From positions 1-57,415 of the forward strand of contig VBBD01000008.1 in assembly GCA_005882895.1 (NCBI GenBank): a DNA stretch of 57,415 nucleotides. Reading direction: 5' to 3'. Below are positions 26,872 through 35,091 of this stretch, one piece after another (position 1 is the stretch's first letter; every line of letters begins with the position of its first letter). Source of the stretch: Candidatus Bathyarchaeota archaeon. GTDB lineage: Archaea; Thermoproteota; Bathyarchaeia; 40CM-2-53-6. The position numbers were made by a program, and so were the translations under genes. Below the pieces are notes generated by a model. The model worked only from the letters and a program-made list of their open reading frames with translations. It was not told the DNA's origin and did no database searches.

Positions 26872-28368
26872 TTGACCCAGCCCCCCGAGAAACCCGCCCG
26901 ACGAAGGGGGCTGAAGAGAACTATTGGAATCGGCGGATTGTTCTCCATTGGTTATGCTGATGTTGGAGCCGGGATATATCTCGCGCTGAGCCTGGTTGCG
27001 CTACACGCGGGCTATGCAACCCCAATCGCGATCGGGATAGCCGCTATCGCATATTTCCTCACAGGGCTTACGTATGCAGAGCTGTCCTCAACCTACCCGA
27101 CTGCCGGAGGGTCCGCAGCCTTTGGACGAGCAGCTTTCGGAGATACGGTAAGCTTTCTCGCAGGGTGGATGCTCTGCCTTGACTACGTCGTTACGGCCGC
27201 AATCTTCTCCATACCTGCTATTGGCTATCTATCCTATTTCACTCCTCTTCTCAAAGAGCCAATCTGGCTGGGCACTGGAGCGATCTTCCTCCTGGTCAGT
27301 CTGCTTCTCCTAAACGTAATTGGAATCAAAGAATCCGCGAATTTCACCCTTGGACTTAGTATTCTGAGCCTGATCAGCGAAATCGCCCTCATAATCCTCG
27401 GGCTTGCGCTTGTGATACCTAACGGGAGCCTCTTGCACTGGCCTCAGATGTTCAACCTTGGCATTAGGCCCACATGGTCTCAGCTCATTCAGGGAATAAC
27501 CCTGGCAATGGTGTCTTATCTAGGAATTGAAGCGTTGGCGCAAGCCGCCGAGGAGACGAAGATTGCAGGAAGGACTGTTCCCCGAGCAACCATGCTTACG
27601 CTAGTAATTGTCATCGCGCTATATCTTGCAATCTCGTTGGTTGCGGTCAACGTGGTTCCACCGGACATTCTTTCGAGTAAATGGAAGAATGACCCACTTT
27701 CAGGAGTTGCAAGCAATCTTCCCGGAACGGGCGTACTCATCGTTGGATGGATCGCCCTATTGGGAAGTGCCATCAGCATTATCGGGGCGAACGCCGGGAT
27801 TATTGGGTCTTCGCGAACTCTCTTCGCGCTCTCGCGGTACAGGTTGCTACCGAAACGCTTCGGTCAGATACATCCCAAGTTCCGAACCCCGCACATTGCC
27901 GTGATGACATTTGGCATTGGAAGCATACTTCTGGTCGTGTTTAGCACCTTCGTCTATGTAACCGGTGGTGAGGACCCGCTGGTCTTACTAGGAAGCCTCT
28001 ACAATGTAGGAGCTCTTGTCGCATATGTATCAGCGCACGCGAGTCTTATTGTCACTCGCAACACGGACAGGCCGAGGTTCAGACCCTTCAGGGTACCGTT
28101 AGCGCTTCGTTTCAAGAGGAAAACCGGGGTGCTGGAACTTCCTCTCTTGCCGCTGCTCGGATTGCTCGCCACCAGTGCGATATGGGTGGCCGTAATCGTA
28201 ACACATGAGCTTGGCAGAGAACTAGGCGTTGTTTGGGTCGTAATGGGAATGGGAATGTACATCTACTTCAGACGGAAGAATCGCTTGCCTCTCCGTGGAC
28301 GGGCGCCTCCCGAGCCTCGGGAAACATCGAGCCCCGAGAAGGGAGAATGGCCTATTCTGCCTGTTTGA
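26872..28368 (+). CDS. APC superfamily amino acid permease
   Basis: A 498-residue transporter with about twelve membrane helices. The first conserved stretch, GIGGLFSIGYADVGAGIYLAL (about 20-40), is the glycine-rich helix-1 break of APC carriers; YAELSSTYPTAGGSAAFGRAAFG marks the loop between helices 2 and 3. A short basic N-terminus (RRRGLKR) and a Pro/Arg-rich tail are cytoplasmic. It imports or exchanges an amino acid or related cation; substrate not inferable. The start is TTG at 26872. Its end overlaps the end of the convergent coiled-coil gene by 17 nt. Confidence 0.88.
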   Translation: MTQPPEKPARRRGLKRTIGIGGLFSIGYADVGAGIYLALSLVALHAGYATPIAIGIAAIAYFLTGLTYAELSSTYPTAGGSAAFGRAAFGDTVSFLAGWMLCLDYVVTAAIFSIPAIGYLSYFTPLLKEPIWLGTGAIFLLVSLLLLNVIGIKESANFTLGLSILSLISEIALIILGLALVIPNGSLLHWPQMFNLGIRPTWSQLIQGITLAMVSYLGIEALAQAAEETKIAGRTVPRATMLTLVIVIALYLAISLVAVNVVPPDILSSKWKNDPLSGVASNLPGTGVLIVGWIALLGSAISIIGANAGIIGSSRTLFALSRYRLLPKRFGQIHPKFRTPHIAVMTFGIGSILLVVFSTFVYVTGGEDPLVLLGSLYNVGALVAYVSAHASLIVTRNTDRPRFRPFRVPLALRFKRKTGVLELPLLPLLGLLATSAIWVAVIVTHELGRELGVVWVVMGMGMYIYFRRKNRLPLRGRAPPEPRETSSPEKGEWPILPV

Positions 28369-28675
28369 GTCTCTTCTCTATGAAGTCAACTTGCTTTGTA
28401 AGGAATTTCTTGTATGTTCTGAGAAGCTTTGCCTGCTGAGGCTTGGTCTGCTTGTCGATCGTGGTCATGGTCCGACGGAAGGTCTCCACAGTCTCCTCTA
28501 GTCCAGCTGAGACCTTTGGACCGGTGTCTTGCACAAACTTTTCGGTTGAAGTTTTCAGGGTCTTGCTTGCGACAACTAGGTCCTTGCTCAATTGTTGGAG
28601 ATCTTTTCGCATTGCCTCGAGGGCTTCCTTGGCCTCGCGGCGCACTTCATCTCGCATGTTCTTCTTTTCTGACAT
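28352..28675 (-). CDS. Small coiled-coil protein
   Basis: 107 residues from the ATG at 28675, chosen because a TATA-like CTTTATCTTC lies ~27 nt upstream; the longer reading from 28732 would overlap that box. It is nearly all alpha-helical with heptad-like hydrophobics (VRREAKEALEAMRKDLQQLSKDLVVASKTLKTSTEKF). No membrane segment, cysteine or catalytic motif. No family recognised. The last residues overlap antisense with the permease end. Confidence 0.6.
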   Translation of the reverse strand: MSEKKNMRDEVRREAKEALEAMRKDLQQLSKDLVVASKTLKTSTEKFVQDTGPKVSAGLEETVETFRRTMTTIDKQTKPQQAKLLRTYKKFLTKQVDFIEKRLKQAE

Positions 28676-28701
28676 CTCTAACCTCTGAGATGAGTCATCT
28701 G

Positions 28702-28711
28702 AAGATAAAGC
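28702..28711 (-). promoter_or_regulatory. TATA box of the coiled-coil gene
   Basis: The minus strand reads CTTTATCTTC, 27 nt before the ATG at 28675, giving a near-leaderless transcript and fixing the start. Confidence 0.5.
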
Positions 28712-28771
28712 TTCGAATTTGAACGGTTTCATCTGAATTCATATTAGACTCGTGACTGGACTGGCGAAGGC

Positions 28772-29191
28772 ATGAAAGGGGTCCGGGACAAGGTCTACTC
28801 AGCATGGAAAGCGGGCAAGCCTCCTAGCCCGGCCATCGGGACGCTGGGGATTAGGGTTCGAAGCATAGAGGAGAGCCGAGCGGTTCTAGAAATGGACGTC
28901 GACGAACACCTGCACAACTTGTCTGGAACAATGCATGGAGGAGTCATGGTGGATATTGCTGACGCGGCAATGGGGATCGCGGTGGCCTCGACGCTGAAGC
29001 CGGACGAGGACATGACTACAATCGAGTTGAAGATGAGTTTCATGCGCCCTCACATCAAAGGACGCTTAGTTGCGGAGGGAACGATTGCAAAGAGAGGCCG
29101 ACGCATCGCGTTTACCGAAGCAGTCCTGACGAATATGAAGAAAGAGGTTGTTGCCAAATGCAGCGGTACGTGGCTCATAATGTCCGCCTAG
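28772..29191 (+). CDS. PaaI-type hotdog thioesterase
   Basis: A 139-residue hotdog-fold acyl-CoA thioesterase. LHNLSGTMHGGVMVDIADAAMGIAVAS (residues ~46-72) is the PaaI/YbgC-like signature, where the HGG loop binds CoA and the Asp/Glu in the next helix helps hydrolysis. It releases free acid and CoA from phenylacetyl-like or other acyl-CoAs. It fits the acyl-CoA theme of the window. The start is ATG at 28772. The next gene begins 1 nt after its stop, so they are cotranscribed. Confidence 0.9.
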   Translation: MKGVRDKVYSAWKAGKPPSPAIGTLGIRVRSIEESRAVLEMDVDEHLHNLSGTMHGGVMVDIADAAMGIAVASTLKPDEDMTTIELKMSFMRPHIKGRLVAEGTIAKRGRRIAFTEAVLTNMKKEVVAKCSGTWLIMSA

Positions 29192-29192
29192 C

Positions 29193-30032
29193 TTGGCCTT
29201 GAGCATGTCGTCTAAACGCCCCGTTGAACTCGGTAGAGAAGCGAGACTCTTCCTCCTCTTCCTCTCAGAAGTCAACCTAGTAATGGGAGCGCTATTCTTT
29301 GTCTATCCGAGCTTGGTGATCAGCCTCTGGCCTTGGCCTGTGAAGGTGTTGGCAGTACGATTCATCGGCGCAATATTCCTCGCAATAGCCTTCGGCTGCT
29401 GGTCTGCTCTGAGAGCAAAGATCTGGCAGAGGGCAAAGATTCTCGTGCTAGTCGGGGGAACATTCTTTGGAATCACGTCGATCGTCTCGATCGTCCTTGC
29501 GGCCTCACAGGCAGGAGGATACGTCATCTCTGCATGGACCGGATATTTCCTGGCTGCAAGTCTGGGGAATTTCTACCTTCTGAACCGATATGGTTGGCCC
29601 CGGAAGCCTCAAGACAGGTTGGGCGCTAGCCAACCTTGGAAGAGTGCCCGCTGGTTTTTCCGGATCCAAACCATCATTGTTGGAGTGTTTGGCATCATGA
29701 TGCTCTTGCTGCCGGGTGTTGCACAGGCACAGTTTTGGCCTTGGCTGGTGGCGATCCCTACCCTGCAATTGTTCGCGGGTTTGTTCTTAGCCACGTGTCT
29801 CGCGACTGGTTGGGCCTCCGTGCAGACGGATATTGGTAGGATCAGGGCTCTACTGCCGTTGGACGTGATCTTTCCAAGCCTTGCACTTCTGGCTGTGGGG
29901 ATCCACTGGGACGTAATTTCAAGTCAAAGTCCCAGTGCCTTAGTAACGGGCGTATGGGTCTTCATCTACGCTTTCGTAGCGGTAGGATCTGCTTACCTCT
30001 ACTTTTACTCTAGAAAAATAACAGTGATGTAA
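29193..30032 (+). CDS. Multi-pass membrane protein, two repeated halves
   Basis: About 275-279 residues; the start is TTG at 29193 or ATG at 29205. There are about eight hydrophobic segments. The first half (ARLFLLFLSEVNLVMGALFFVYPSLV) and second half (FRIQTIIVGVFGIMMLLLPGVAQ) look like a duplicated four-helix unit, each with a short WPW or WPWL turn (LWPWPVKV and FWPWLVAI). I do not recognise the family. It directly follows the thioesterase gene. Confidence 0.6.
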   Translation: MALSMSSKRPVELGREARLFLLFLSEVNLVMGALFFVYPSLVISLWPWPVKVLAVRFIGAIFLAIAFGCWSALRAKIWQRAKILVLVGGTFFGITSIVSIVLAASQAGGYVISAWTGYFLAASLGNFYLLNRYGWPRKPQDRLGASQPWKSARWFFRIQTIIVGVFGIMMLLLPGVAQAQFWPWLVAIPTLQLFAGLFLATCLATGWASVQTDIGRIRALLPLDVIFPSLALLAVGIHWDVISSQSPSALVTGVWVFIYAFVAVGSAYLYFYSRKITVM

Positions 30033-30196
30033 TTTGGAAGATTACCTGATGCTAGGAAATGTGACATGATCACAAGTATGGACTTCAAAACAAGACCCTC
30101 TTGATACTTCGATGTGGAGAGTCGAGTGGATGGCGCTCTCCTGTTCAAACTCTTGAACTAAATATCCCGATCTCCATTGTTTCAACAGTTGGAAAA

Positions 30197-30523
30197 ATGG
30201 CATCGCAAGTACCGTTGCTTACGCTAGCCCGACTCTTGGTCCTGATCGGCGGCATCGTCCTCTTGATCGGGGGAATATTGCAGGCTATTGACGTTGGAGG
30301 CCTGACGGATTTCAGCACCAACTTGGCCCGATTGGGAAGTCTCACGGGCATCGTCGTGGGAATCCTCGTGGGAATCCTGGCACTAGTTGGATCAAGAGAA
30401 GTCGCCAACCCTGCATGGAGCCTCATCCTCCTAATACTCGGCTTATTTGTAGGAAGCCTCGGCGGCATACTGGTCTTCATCGGGGGCCTAATCGGCCTTA
30501 TTGCCCACTACGTGAAGATCTAA
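30197..30523 (+). CDS. Small hydrophobic membrane protein
   Basis: 108 residues from the ATG at 30197; the reading frame stays open to 30101 but the extra N-terminus is not membrane-like. Four membrane helices fill nearly the whole protein (LLVLIGGIVLLIGGIL, LTGIVVGILVGILALVG, LILLILGLFVGSLGGILVFIGGLIGLI), very rich in Gly, Ile and Leu. A TATA-like CTAAATATC lies ~35 nt upstream. Function unknown. Confidence 0.6.
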   Translation: MASQVPLLTLARLLVLIGGIVLLIGGILQAIDVGGLTDFSTNLARLGSLTGIVVGILVGILALVGSREVANPAWSLILLILGLFVGSLGGILVFIGGLIGLIAHYVKI

Positions 30524-30554
30524 CGAAAAGATAGATTGGAAACAAGGTGATCTG

Positions 30555-30761
30555 GTGGAAATAGAAGTATACAACTGCGGTTGCAAGGTTCGCATCTACG
30601 AAGTAGAGTTTGGCGAGTCAAAGAACGACCTTACAGAACGACCCAGCCTTATTTCGGACTACAGCCCTTGTTCTAAGCATAAAAATGTGCGGAGGATTCC
30701 TCCTAGAGAGGCTCGTCTCCTAAAGGTCCGAGGCGAACATGAGGCCTTTCTGAACGAGTAA
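30555..30761 (+). CDS. Small protein with CxC...CxxH motif
   Basis: 68 residues starting at GTG 30555, 31 nt after the small membrane gene. NCGCKVRIY near the N-terminus and CSKHK near residue 40 could bind one metal ion. Basic C-terminal helix. I do not recognise a family; it could be a small zinc protein or a remnant. Confidence 0.45.
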   Translation: MEIEVYNCGCKVRIYEVEFGESKNDLTERPSLISDYSPCSKHKNVRRIPPREARLLKVRGEHEAFLNE

Positions 30762-30812
30762 GGACCGACTATCATCAAGATTCGCTCTAGTTGCTCGTAG
30801 AGAGGGCAGACC

Positions 30813-31286
30813 CTAGTTCTTCTTCCTATGGCGAAGATAGAGGGCTCCGAGTAGAAGCGATGCTGAAACTGCCCCGAATACAATCGGGTTGGAAGATACT
30901 AGCTGAACGCCTACCTGAACTTCGGGGCTCTCGGTAACCCCTCTCAAGTACGGTATTTCGTAGGCTCCAGTAACATATCCGTATAGCCACACCGCGAGAA
31001 ATCCCCCCAGAAAGACCACAAGTGCGCCGCGAGCGGAGCCTCTGTTTCGGGTCCTAACCGGAACAGCAGTCTGGTTAGAGTCCTGGAACTGAGTCGACTC
31101 CTCTATCTCAGATGCCTCTTCCACGTGGCCTTGTTCAGGATGTGCATGTTTTGTCAGGCTGTTCAGAATATCGTCCCTTGTAACGCCGGCCGCGCGAGGC
31201 GTAGAGGATGTTTCAGGTTGCTTGCTCTGGCCGGAAAAACTGAATAGGTGCCTTGGCCTCGGGGGTTTCTTCGAATCCGACCCCAA
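30813..31286 (-). CDS. Membrane protein with long charged N-terminal region
   Basis: 157 residues. Residues 1-85 are polar, rich in Ser, Pro, Glu and Arg, and probably cytoplasmic. They are followed by two membrane helices (GALVVFLGGFLAVWLYGYV at ~87-105 and IVFGAVSASLLLGALYL at ~135-151) joined by a short outer loop. The C-terminus ends RHRKKN, a stop-transfer signal. No family recognised. Confidence 0.55.
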   Translation of the reverse strand: MGSDSKKPPRPRHLFSFSGQSKQPETSSTPRAAGVTRDDILNSLTKHAHPEQGHVEEASEIEESTQFQDSNQTAVPVRTRNRGSARGALVVFLGGFLAVWLYGYVTGAYEIPYLRGVTESPEVQVGVQLVSSNPIVFGAVSASLLLGALYLRHRKKN

Positions 31287-31513
31287 ATGTACCTGTTCCC
31301 CATTTGTTATCTAGGCTTCGGTTCGATTTGGGCGTAGACGTACTGTCGAGCGTCTGGCTTCGGACAGAATCTGAGGTTGCATGCCCCGTTCGAGCTGTCC
31401 GAGTCGGACTCCAAGTTCCGAGGAATAGACGGTTTAGCTTCCTTCACGTTCTGTTCAATAGTGAAGAACACGAAACCCGTTAAATCCATGCCCAGTGCAT
31501 TCGGGTTCTAGCA

Positions 31514-32089
31514 ATGTCCAAACCAGGTGCGGTTGACTTTCCTAGAATTAACCTGATCTCCATTCTAGCTGGAGCTCTCGCGCTTGCCAGCGTCTTTCTC
31601 CCGTGGTGGGGGATAGACGCATCTGGCTTCGGTTCCGTTGTGTCTCCCCGCTGGACCCTCTGGAACGGGCCCTCAACGGACAGTATCTTTAGAGGTTCAA
31701 CGCAGCCATATCCGACATTGACCTCAGCAAGCCCGATAATCGGGGCCCTAGTAGTAATCTCCGCTCTTCTGGCTCTAGCTGGAAGTTTCACTTGGAATAT
31801 TCGGCCTCTGATCGGCAGCTTCATACTTGGGGTTCTGACGTCTATTGCATATCTGGGAGTCGTCAGCTACGCTGTCACGAACTCCTGCAATGGCCAGTCG
31901 AACTGCCTGAGCGGACCTTTTGGCTCAGAAACTGTTTTCGGAGTCACTCTGAACTGGGGCTTCCAGACGGGCTTCTATCTCTACCTTTTCGCTGGGGCTC
32001 TGACGCTGGTCGGGCTGGGCTTCCATCGAATCTTCCACAAGACAACTCCAATACGCGAGACAGCCCAAGCGTCGGTGGCCGCGAGCTAA
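31514..32089 (+). CDS. Membrane protein with extracytoplasmic loops
   Basis: 191 residues from the ATG at 31514. About four membrane helices: ~13-35, 73-95, 99-122 and 155-172. The first outer loop is Gly/Ser/Pro-rich and contains a possible disulfide-type Cys pair later on (CNGQSNC near 125). The opening INLISILAGALALASVFLPWWG is a pattern often seen in small archaeal membrane proteins of unknown role. No family recognised. Confidence 0.6.
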   Translation: MSKPGAVDFPRINLISILAGALALASVFLPWWGIDASGFGSVVSPRWTLWNGPSTDSIFRGSTQPYPTLTSASPIIGALVVISALLALAGSFTWNIRPLIGSFILGVLTSIAYLGVVSYAVTNSCNGQSNCLSGPFGSETVFGVTLNWGFQTGFYLYLFAGALTLVGLGFHRIFHKTTPIRETAQASVAAS

Positions 32090-32211
32090 GCTCTGATCCA
32101 AACTGCAAGGCACTCTGTCGTCGGGTCAAGGTATGTTCTAATTGGGGAATTACCTGGTATCATTGAATCGGTGTTAGTCCTCTGTCAGCGAAACGTCCCG
32201 ACGCCCAGGAC

Positions 32212-33045
32212 TTGGTTTTCTTAGGTACGGGCGGCGCGGATTGCACTCCCCGCGTTGGATGTTTGTGCGACTTATGCGCGGAAGCCCGTCAAAAAAAGGG
32301 AAGATATTCTCGTAACGGGCCCAGCGTTTTCCTTACGGGTATCAATGTGCTATTTGATACTCCGGAAGACATCGCCCACAGTCTAGAGAGGGAGGACATT
32401 CATCACGTGTCCCATCTGCTCTACAGTCACTGGCATCCCGATCATACAATGGGTCGTAGAGTTCTGGAACAGCTCAATCTGAATCTTCGAAAGAGAACGA
32501 AAACTATCACTGACGTTTGGCTACCCTCTTGGGTCCGCGACGATTTCCGGAAAATGCTGGGTCTGGAGGATCATTTCCAGTTTTTTGGAAAGATGGGAAT
32601 CGCGAGGATTCACGAGTTTGCGGAGGGGGAGGCGATCAAGCTCGGCAATGCAACCGTGAAGGCTTTCCGTATGACTCAGCCAGGTCTCGCGTCGTACCTT
32701 GTTCAACAGGATGGGAAGCGAGTCGTACTTGCCCTTGATGAGATCAAGGATTGGAATCCGGGAAGCGAACTGATGGAGCCGGACGTGCTGGTCCTCGAAA
32801 CAGGCTGGTTCGAACACGACAAACAAGGTGAGCAGATCATACCAACCGGACACTGGATTCGCCAGTCAGAAGCCTCCTTCGAAGAGACCCTCAATCTTGT
32901 TCAGAAGATCAATCCACGCCTGGCGATTGCAACCCATATCGAAGAGTTGAACGGTCGCTCCTACGCTGACTATTTTGAACTCGAGAAGAAATACGAGAAA
33001 TACCGGCTGCGCTTTGCATACGACGGACTTCGAATTTCACTTTGA
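32212..33045 (+). CDS. Metallo-beta-lactamase-fold hydrolase (PhnP-like)
   Basis: A 277-residue MBL-fold protein. FLGTGGADCTPRVGCLCDLC at the N-terminus resembles PhnP-type phosphodiesterases with a cysteine/zinc loop. HWHPDH (about residues 75-80) is the di-metal motif, and later the conserved Asp (VVLALDEIKDW) and His (ATHIEELNG) complete the site. PhnP cleaves 5-phosphoribosyl 1,2-cyclic phosphate; archaeal relatives act on other cyclic or ribose phosphodiesters, so the substrate is open. The start is TTG at 32212, since the upstream in-frame stop leaves no ATG or GTG. Confidence 0.85.
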   Translation: MVFLGTGGADCTPRVGCLCDLCAEARQKKGRYSRNGPSVFLTGINVLFDTPEDIAHSLEREDIHHVSHLLYSHWHPDHTMGRRVLEQLNLNLRKRTKTITDVWLPSWVRDDFRKMLGLEDHFQFFGKMGIARIHEFAEGEAIKLGNATVKAFRMTQPGLASYLVQQDGKRVVLALDEIKDWNPGSELMEPDVLVLETGWFEHDKQGEQIIPTGHWIRQSEASFEETLNLVQKINPRLAIATHIEELNGRSYADYFELEKKYEKYRLRFAYDGLRISL

Positions 33046-33142
33046 AAAGAATCGTCGATTCGGAAGCGGACCGTCAATCCGAAGGCAAACAGGTTTAGAG
33101 AACAAGGAACATTAACATAACGCCTGTCAGTTTTAGGACGTC

Positions 33143-34120
33143 ATGTCCGGACAGAGGACTCTCTCCCTTGAAATGAGAGAGTTCGATCCCACCGACTATC
33201 CGAGGCTATTGGAAATCTACAACGCGAACTATCCGGATTACGCTCGCAGCGTTGTGGAGTGGCGTTCTAGAGATGAAACCGTGGACAGGTCGAAGTACTA
33301 TTGGCAAAGATACTCCTTCCTGGAGAGAAATGCGATAGTTGGATTTGGTGACGTGTCTCATGTCACCGACATGTTCCATCCGTACAAATTCTGGATTACC
33401 ATCCTTGTCGATCCCTCGTCACAGGGAAGAGGAATTGGCGGCTCAATATACGAGCGATTAAGCGGAGAGCTTGGGAAACTGAATGCTGCCGTAGCCTGGG
33501 CTGGAAGCAAAGAAGACCTGCCTAGACTCACGGAGTTCTATCAGAAGCGGGGTTTTGCGGAGAAACTGAAGGCTTGGGAGTCACGACTCGACCTTCGAAC
33601 AATGGATCCGTCGAGGTTTCGGGACTATTCTGAGAAGGTGTTGAGGCAGGGAATCACAATTACGAACCTAGCTGCAGAGCGCGAGAAAGATCAGGGCTCG
33701 CTTAGGAAGCTTCACGAACTTGTCCAGCAGATCTCTGCGGACATGCCGAGTCCCTCTCCTTTCACTCCGATATCTTATGAGCAATGGGAGGCGTTTGAGC
33801 TCAAGAACCCGAGTCTTCTTCCTGAGGGGTACATGATTGCAAAGGACGGTTCTAAGTTTGTTGGGCTGAGCACTGTCTGGCGGATCGAACGGGAGCCTAG
33901 AAGCCTTGTTCAGGGGAATACTGGTGTTAGACGAGAGTATCGTGGGAGGGGAATAGCGGTTGCCTTGAAGCTGAAAGTCATCGATTTCGCAAGGCGGAAC
34001 GGGTATGAGAAGATGAAGACATGGAACGCGTCCAATAACGCCTCGATGTTGGCGGTCAATACAAAGTTGGGGTTCAAACGGGAAGTCGGCTGGATTACCT
34101 TGGAAAAAGACCTTGCCTGA
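33143..34120 (+). CDS. Tandem-GNAT acetyltransferase
   Basis: 325 residues containing two GNAT domains. The first (about 8-150) has VDPSSQGRGIGGSIYERL as acetyl-CoA loop. The second (about 170-325) has RREYRGRGIAVALKLKVIDFARRNG and the ending NASMLAVNTKLGFKRE. Double-GNAT proteins include mycothiol synthase and eukaryotic-like peptide acetyltransferases; none can be assigned. The start is ATG 33143, isolated from its neighbours. Confidence 0.88.
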   Translation: MSGQRTLSLEMREFDPTDYPRLLEIYNANYPDYARSVVEWRSRDETVDRSKYYWQRYSFLERNAIVGFGDVSHVTDMFHPYKFWITILVDPSSQGRGIGGSIYERLSGELGKLNAAVAWAGSKEDLPRLTEFYQKRGFAEKLKAWESRLDLRTMDPSRFRDYSEKVLRQGITITNLAAEREKDQGSLRKLHELVQQISADMPSPSPFTPISYEQWEAFELKNPSLLPEGYMIAKDGSKFVGLSTVWRIEREPRSLVQGNTGVRREYRGRGIAVALKLKVIDFARRNGYEKMKTWNASNNASMLAVNTKLGFKREVGWITLEKDLA

Positions 34121-34140
34121 TATAGAAGGTCCCAGCTTTC

Positions 34141-34332
34141 TCAACGTCTCCCTCTCGCTAGTAGCTTGTCGAGAGCAGATACGGGTATTTCGGGGAAATA
34201 AGTCACTTCGAGGCCGAGGCTCTGGTAACGACCTGCAAATTGGCTAACCCTGTCAGCCTTGTATGGGACACGAAGGTAGGGAGTGCGAGACTTGGCAACC
34301 TGGGAAGAGCCGAGAGAGCTGGACACTGACAA
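34141..34332 (-). CDS. Possible small protein, overlapping antisense to the next gene
   Basis: A 63-codon reading frame with a TTG start. The C-terminal ~40 residues (VPYKADRVSQFAGRYQSLGLEVTYFPEIPVSALDKLLA) look like normal protein sequence with balanced hydrophobics. It overlaps the plus-strand gene at 34283 by 50 nt at its 5' end. No family recognised; it may be a false positive. Confidence 0.3.
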   Translation of the reverse strand: MSVSSSLGSSQVAKSRTPYLRVPYKADRVSQFAGRYQSLGLEVTYFPEIPVSALDKLLARGRR

Positions 34333-34552
34333 TGAGGCTGTGATCAGCCTCTACGACGGCATCAAGAAAATACTAGAGAAACAGCCGAAGGCAAAGACCA
34401 AGCCAAGCTCTGGCATCCCGAGAGAAGCAAGGCACATCTTGCGCTGTGGTCGAATTCTCAAAGTCGATATCGAACGGAAACTCGTCGTCATTACTGTAAT
34501 GAAGACGGATGGCGAACTTCACCAGCTCAGAATAGAAGCAAACCAAGACTAG
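34283..34552 (+). CDS. Small hypothetical protein
   Basis: 89 residues from GTG 34283. The N-terminal helix is acidic (DNEAVISLYDGIKKILEK) and a KAKTKPSSG linker follows. The C-terminal half is a likely beta domain (ILRCGRILKVDIERKLVVITVMKTDGELHQLRIE). No family recognised. It precedes the tandem repeat by ~45 nt. Confidence 0.5.
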   Translation: MRDLATWEEPRELDTDNEAVISLYDGIKKILEKQPKAKTKPSSGIPREARHILRCGRILKVDIERKLVVITVMKTDGELHQLRIEANQD

Positions 34553-34596
34553 CTGAACAGGCGCCCAGATAAATGGATTAGGTTCGCGGCCCTCCG

Positions 34597-34824
34597 TTTC
34601 TCCCACTCTTGCGTCTCGAGGTCGAGTCGCTAAGACCCCCCTCTGATAGAGAATATTTTCTGTCCGGCTCTGATAATCGGCGAATCAAGCCGATCAGGGC
34701 GTGGTCTGGGCTTGATCTCGTTTTGGGACAAGACGCTTAATTGTCGGGCGGTTTCCTAACGAAAATTTTCGGCATGCTCCAGATTCGAGATCAGGGCTGA
34801 AAATGGGCGACTTCACGGATCATA
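34597..34824 (+). repeat. Copy 1 of a ~220 nt repeat (tandem with copy 2)
   Basis: Starts TTTCTCCCACTCTTGCG, then GTCGCTAAGACCCCCC (34626), then CTGATAATCGGCGAATCAAGC with GATCAGGGC and TCTGGGCTT. It ends with CCAGATTCGAGATCAGGGC and TGAAAATGGGCGACTTC at about 34814. It is directly followed by copy 2. No reading frame. Confidence 0.75.
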
Positions 34825-35063
34825 TTTCTCCCTCAACCGCTCCTGCGTCGTGGGATGCGATCACTTAGACCCCCCTCCCCCTTTTTCTGGAGGAAATTTC
34901 CTGTCTGGCTTGGATAATGGGCGAGACAGGCGGATCAGGGTGCAATCCGGGCTTCGATGAAAAGTCAAAGAAACGAGAAATCATCAGCGATCCCCGAACG
35001 ATTCTAGGGCGAGAATTGATCCATCTTCTAGATTCGAGATCAGGGCTGATAATGGGCGATTCC
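34825..35063 (+). repeat. Copy 2 of a ~220 nt repeat (tandem with copy 1)
   Basis: Same block order as copy 1: TTTCTCCCTC, TCACTTAGACCCCCCTCC, GGATAATGGGCGAGACAGGC with GATCAGGG and TCCGGGCTT, then TAGATTCGAGATCAGGGC and TGATAATGGGCGATTCC. It differs from copy 1 in the spacer but is near identical in the last ~35 nt. Together the two copies occupy almost the whole 540 nt between convergent gene ends. Confidence 0.75.
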
Positions 35064-35091
35064 AAGACTCATCATTCCATCAACGATAATG

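Noticed and set aside
34597-35063. CRISPR-like array suggested by the tandem repeat.
   Set aside because: Only two long degenerate units (~230 nt) with no 25-40 nt repeat and spacer pattern; no cas genes nearby.
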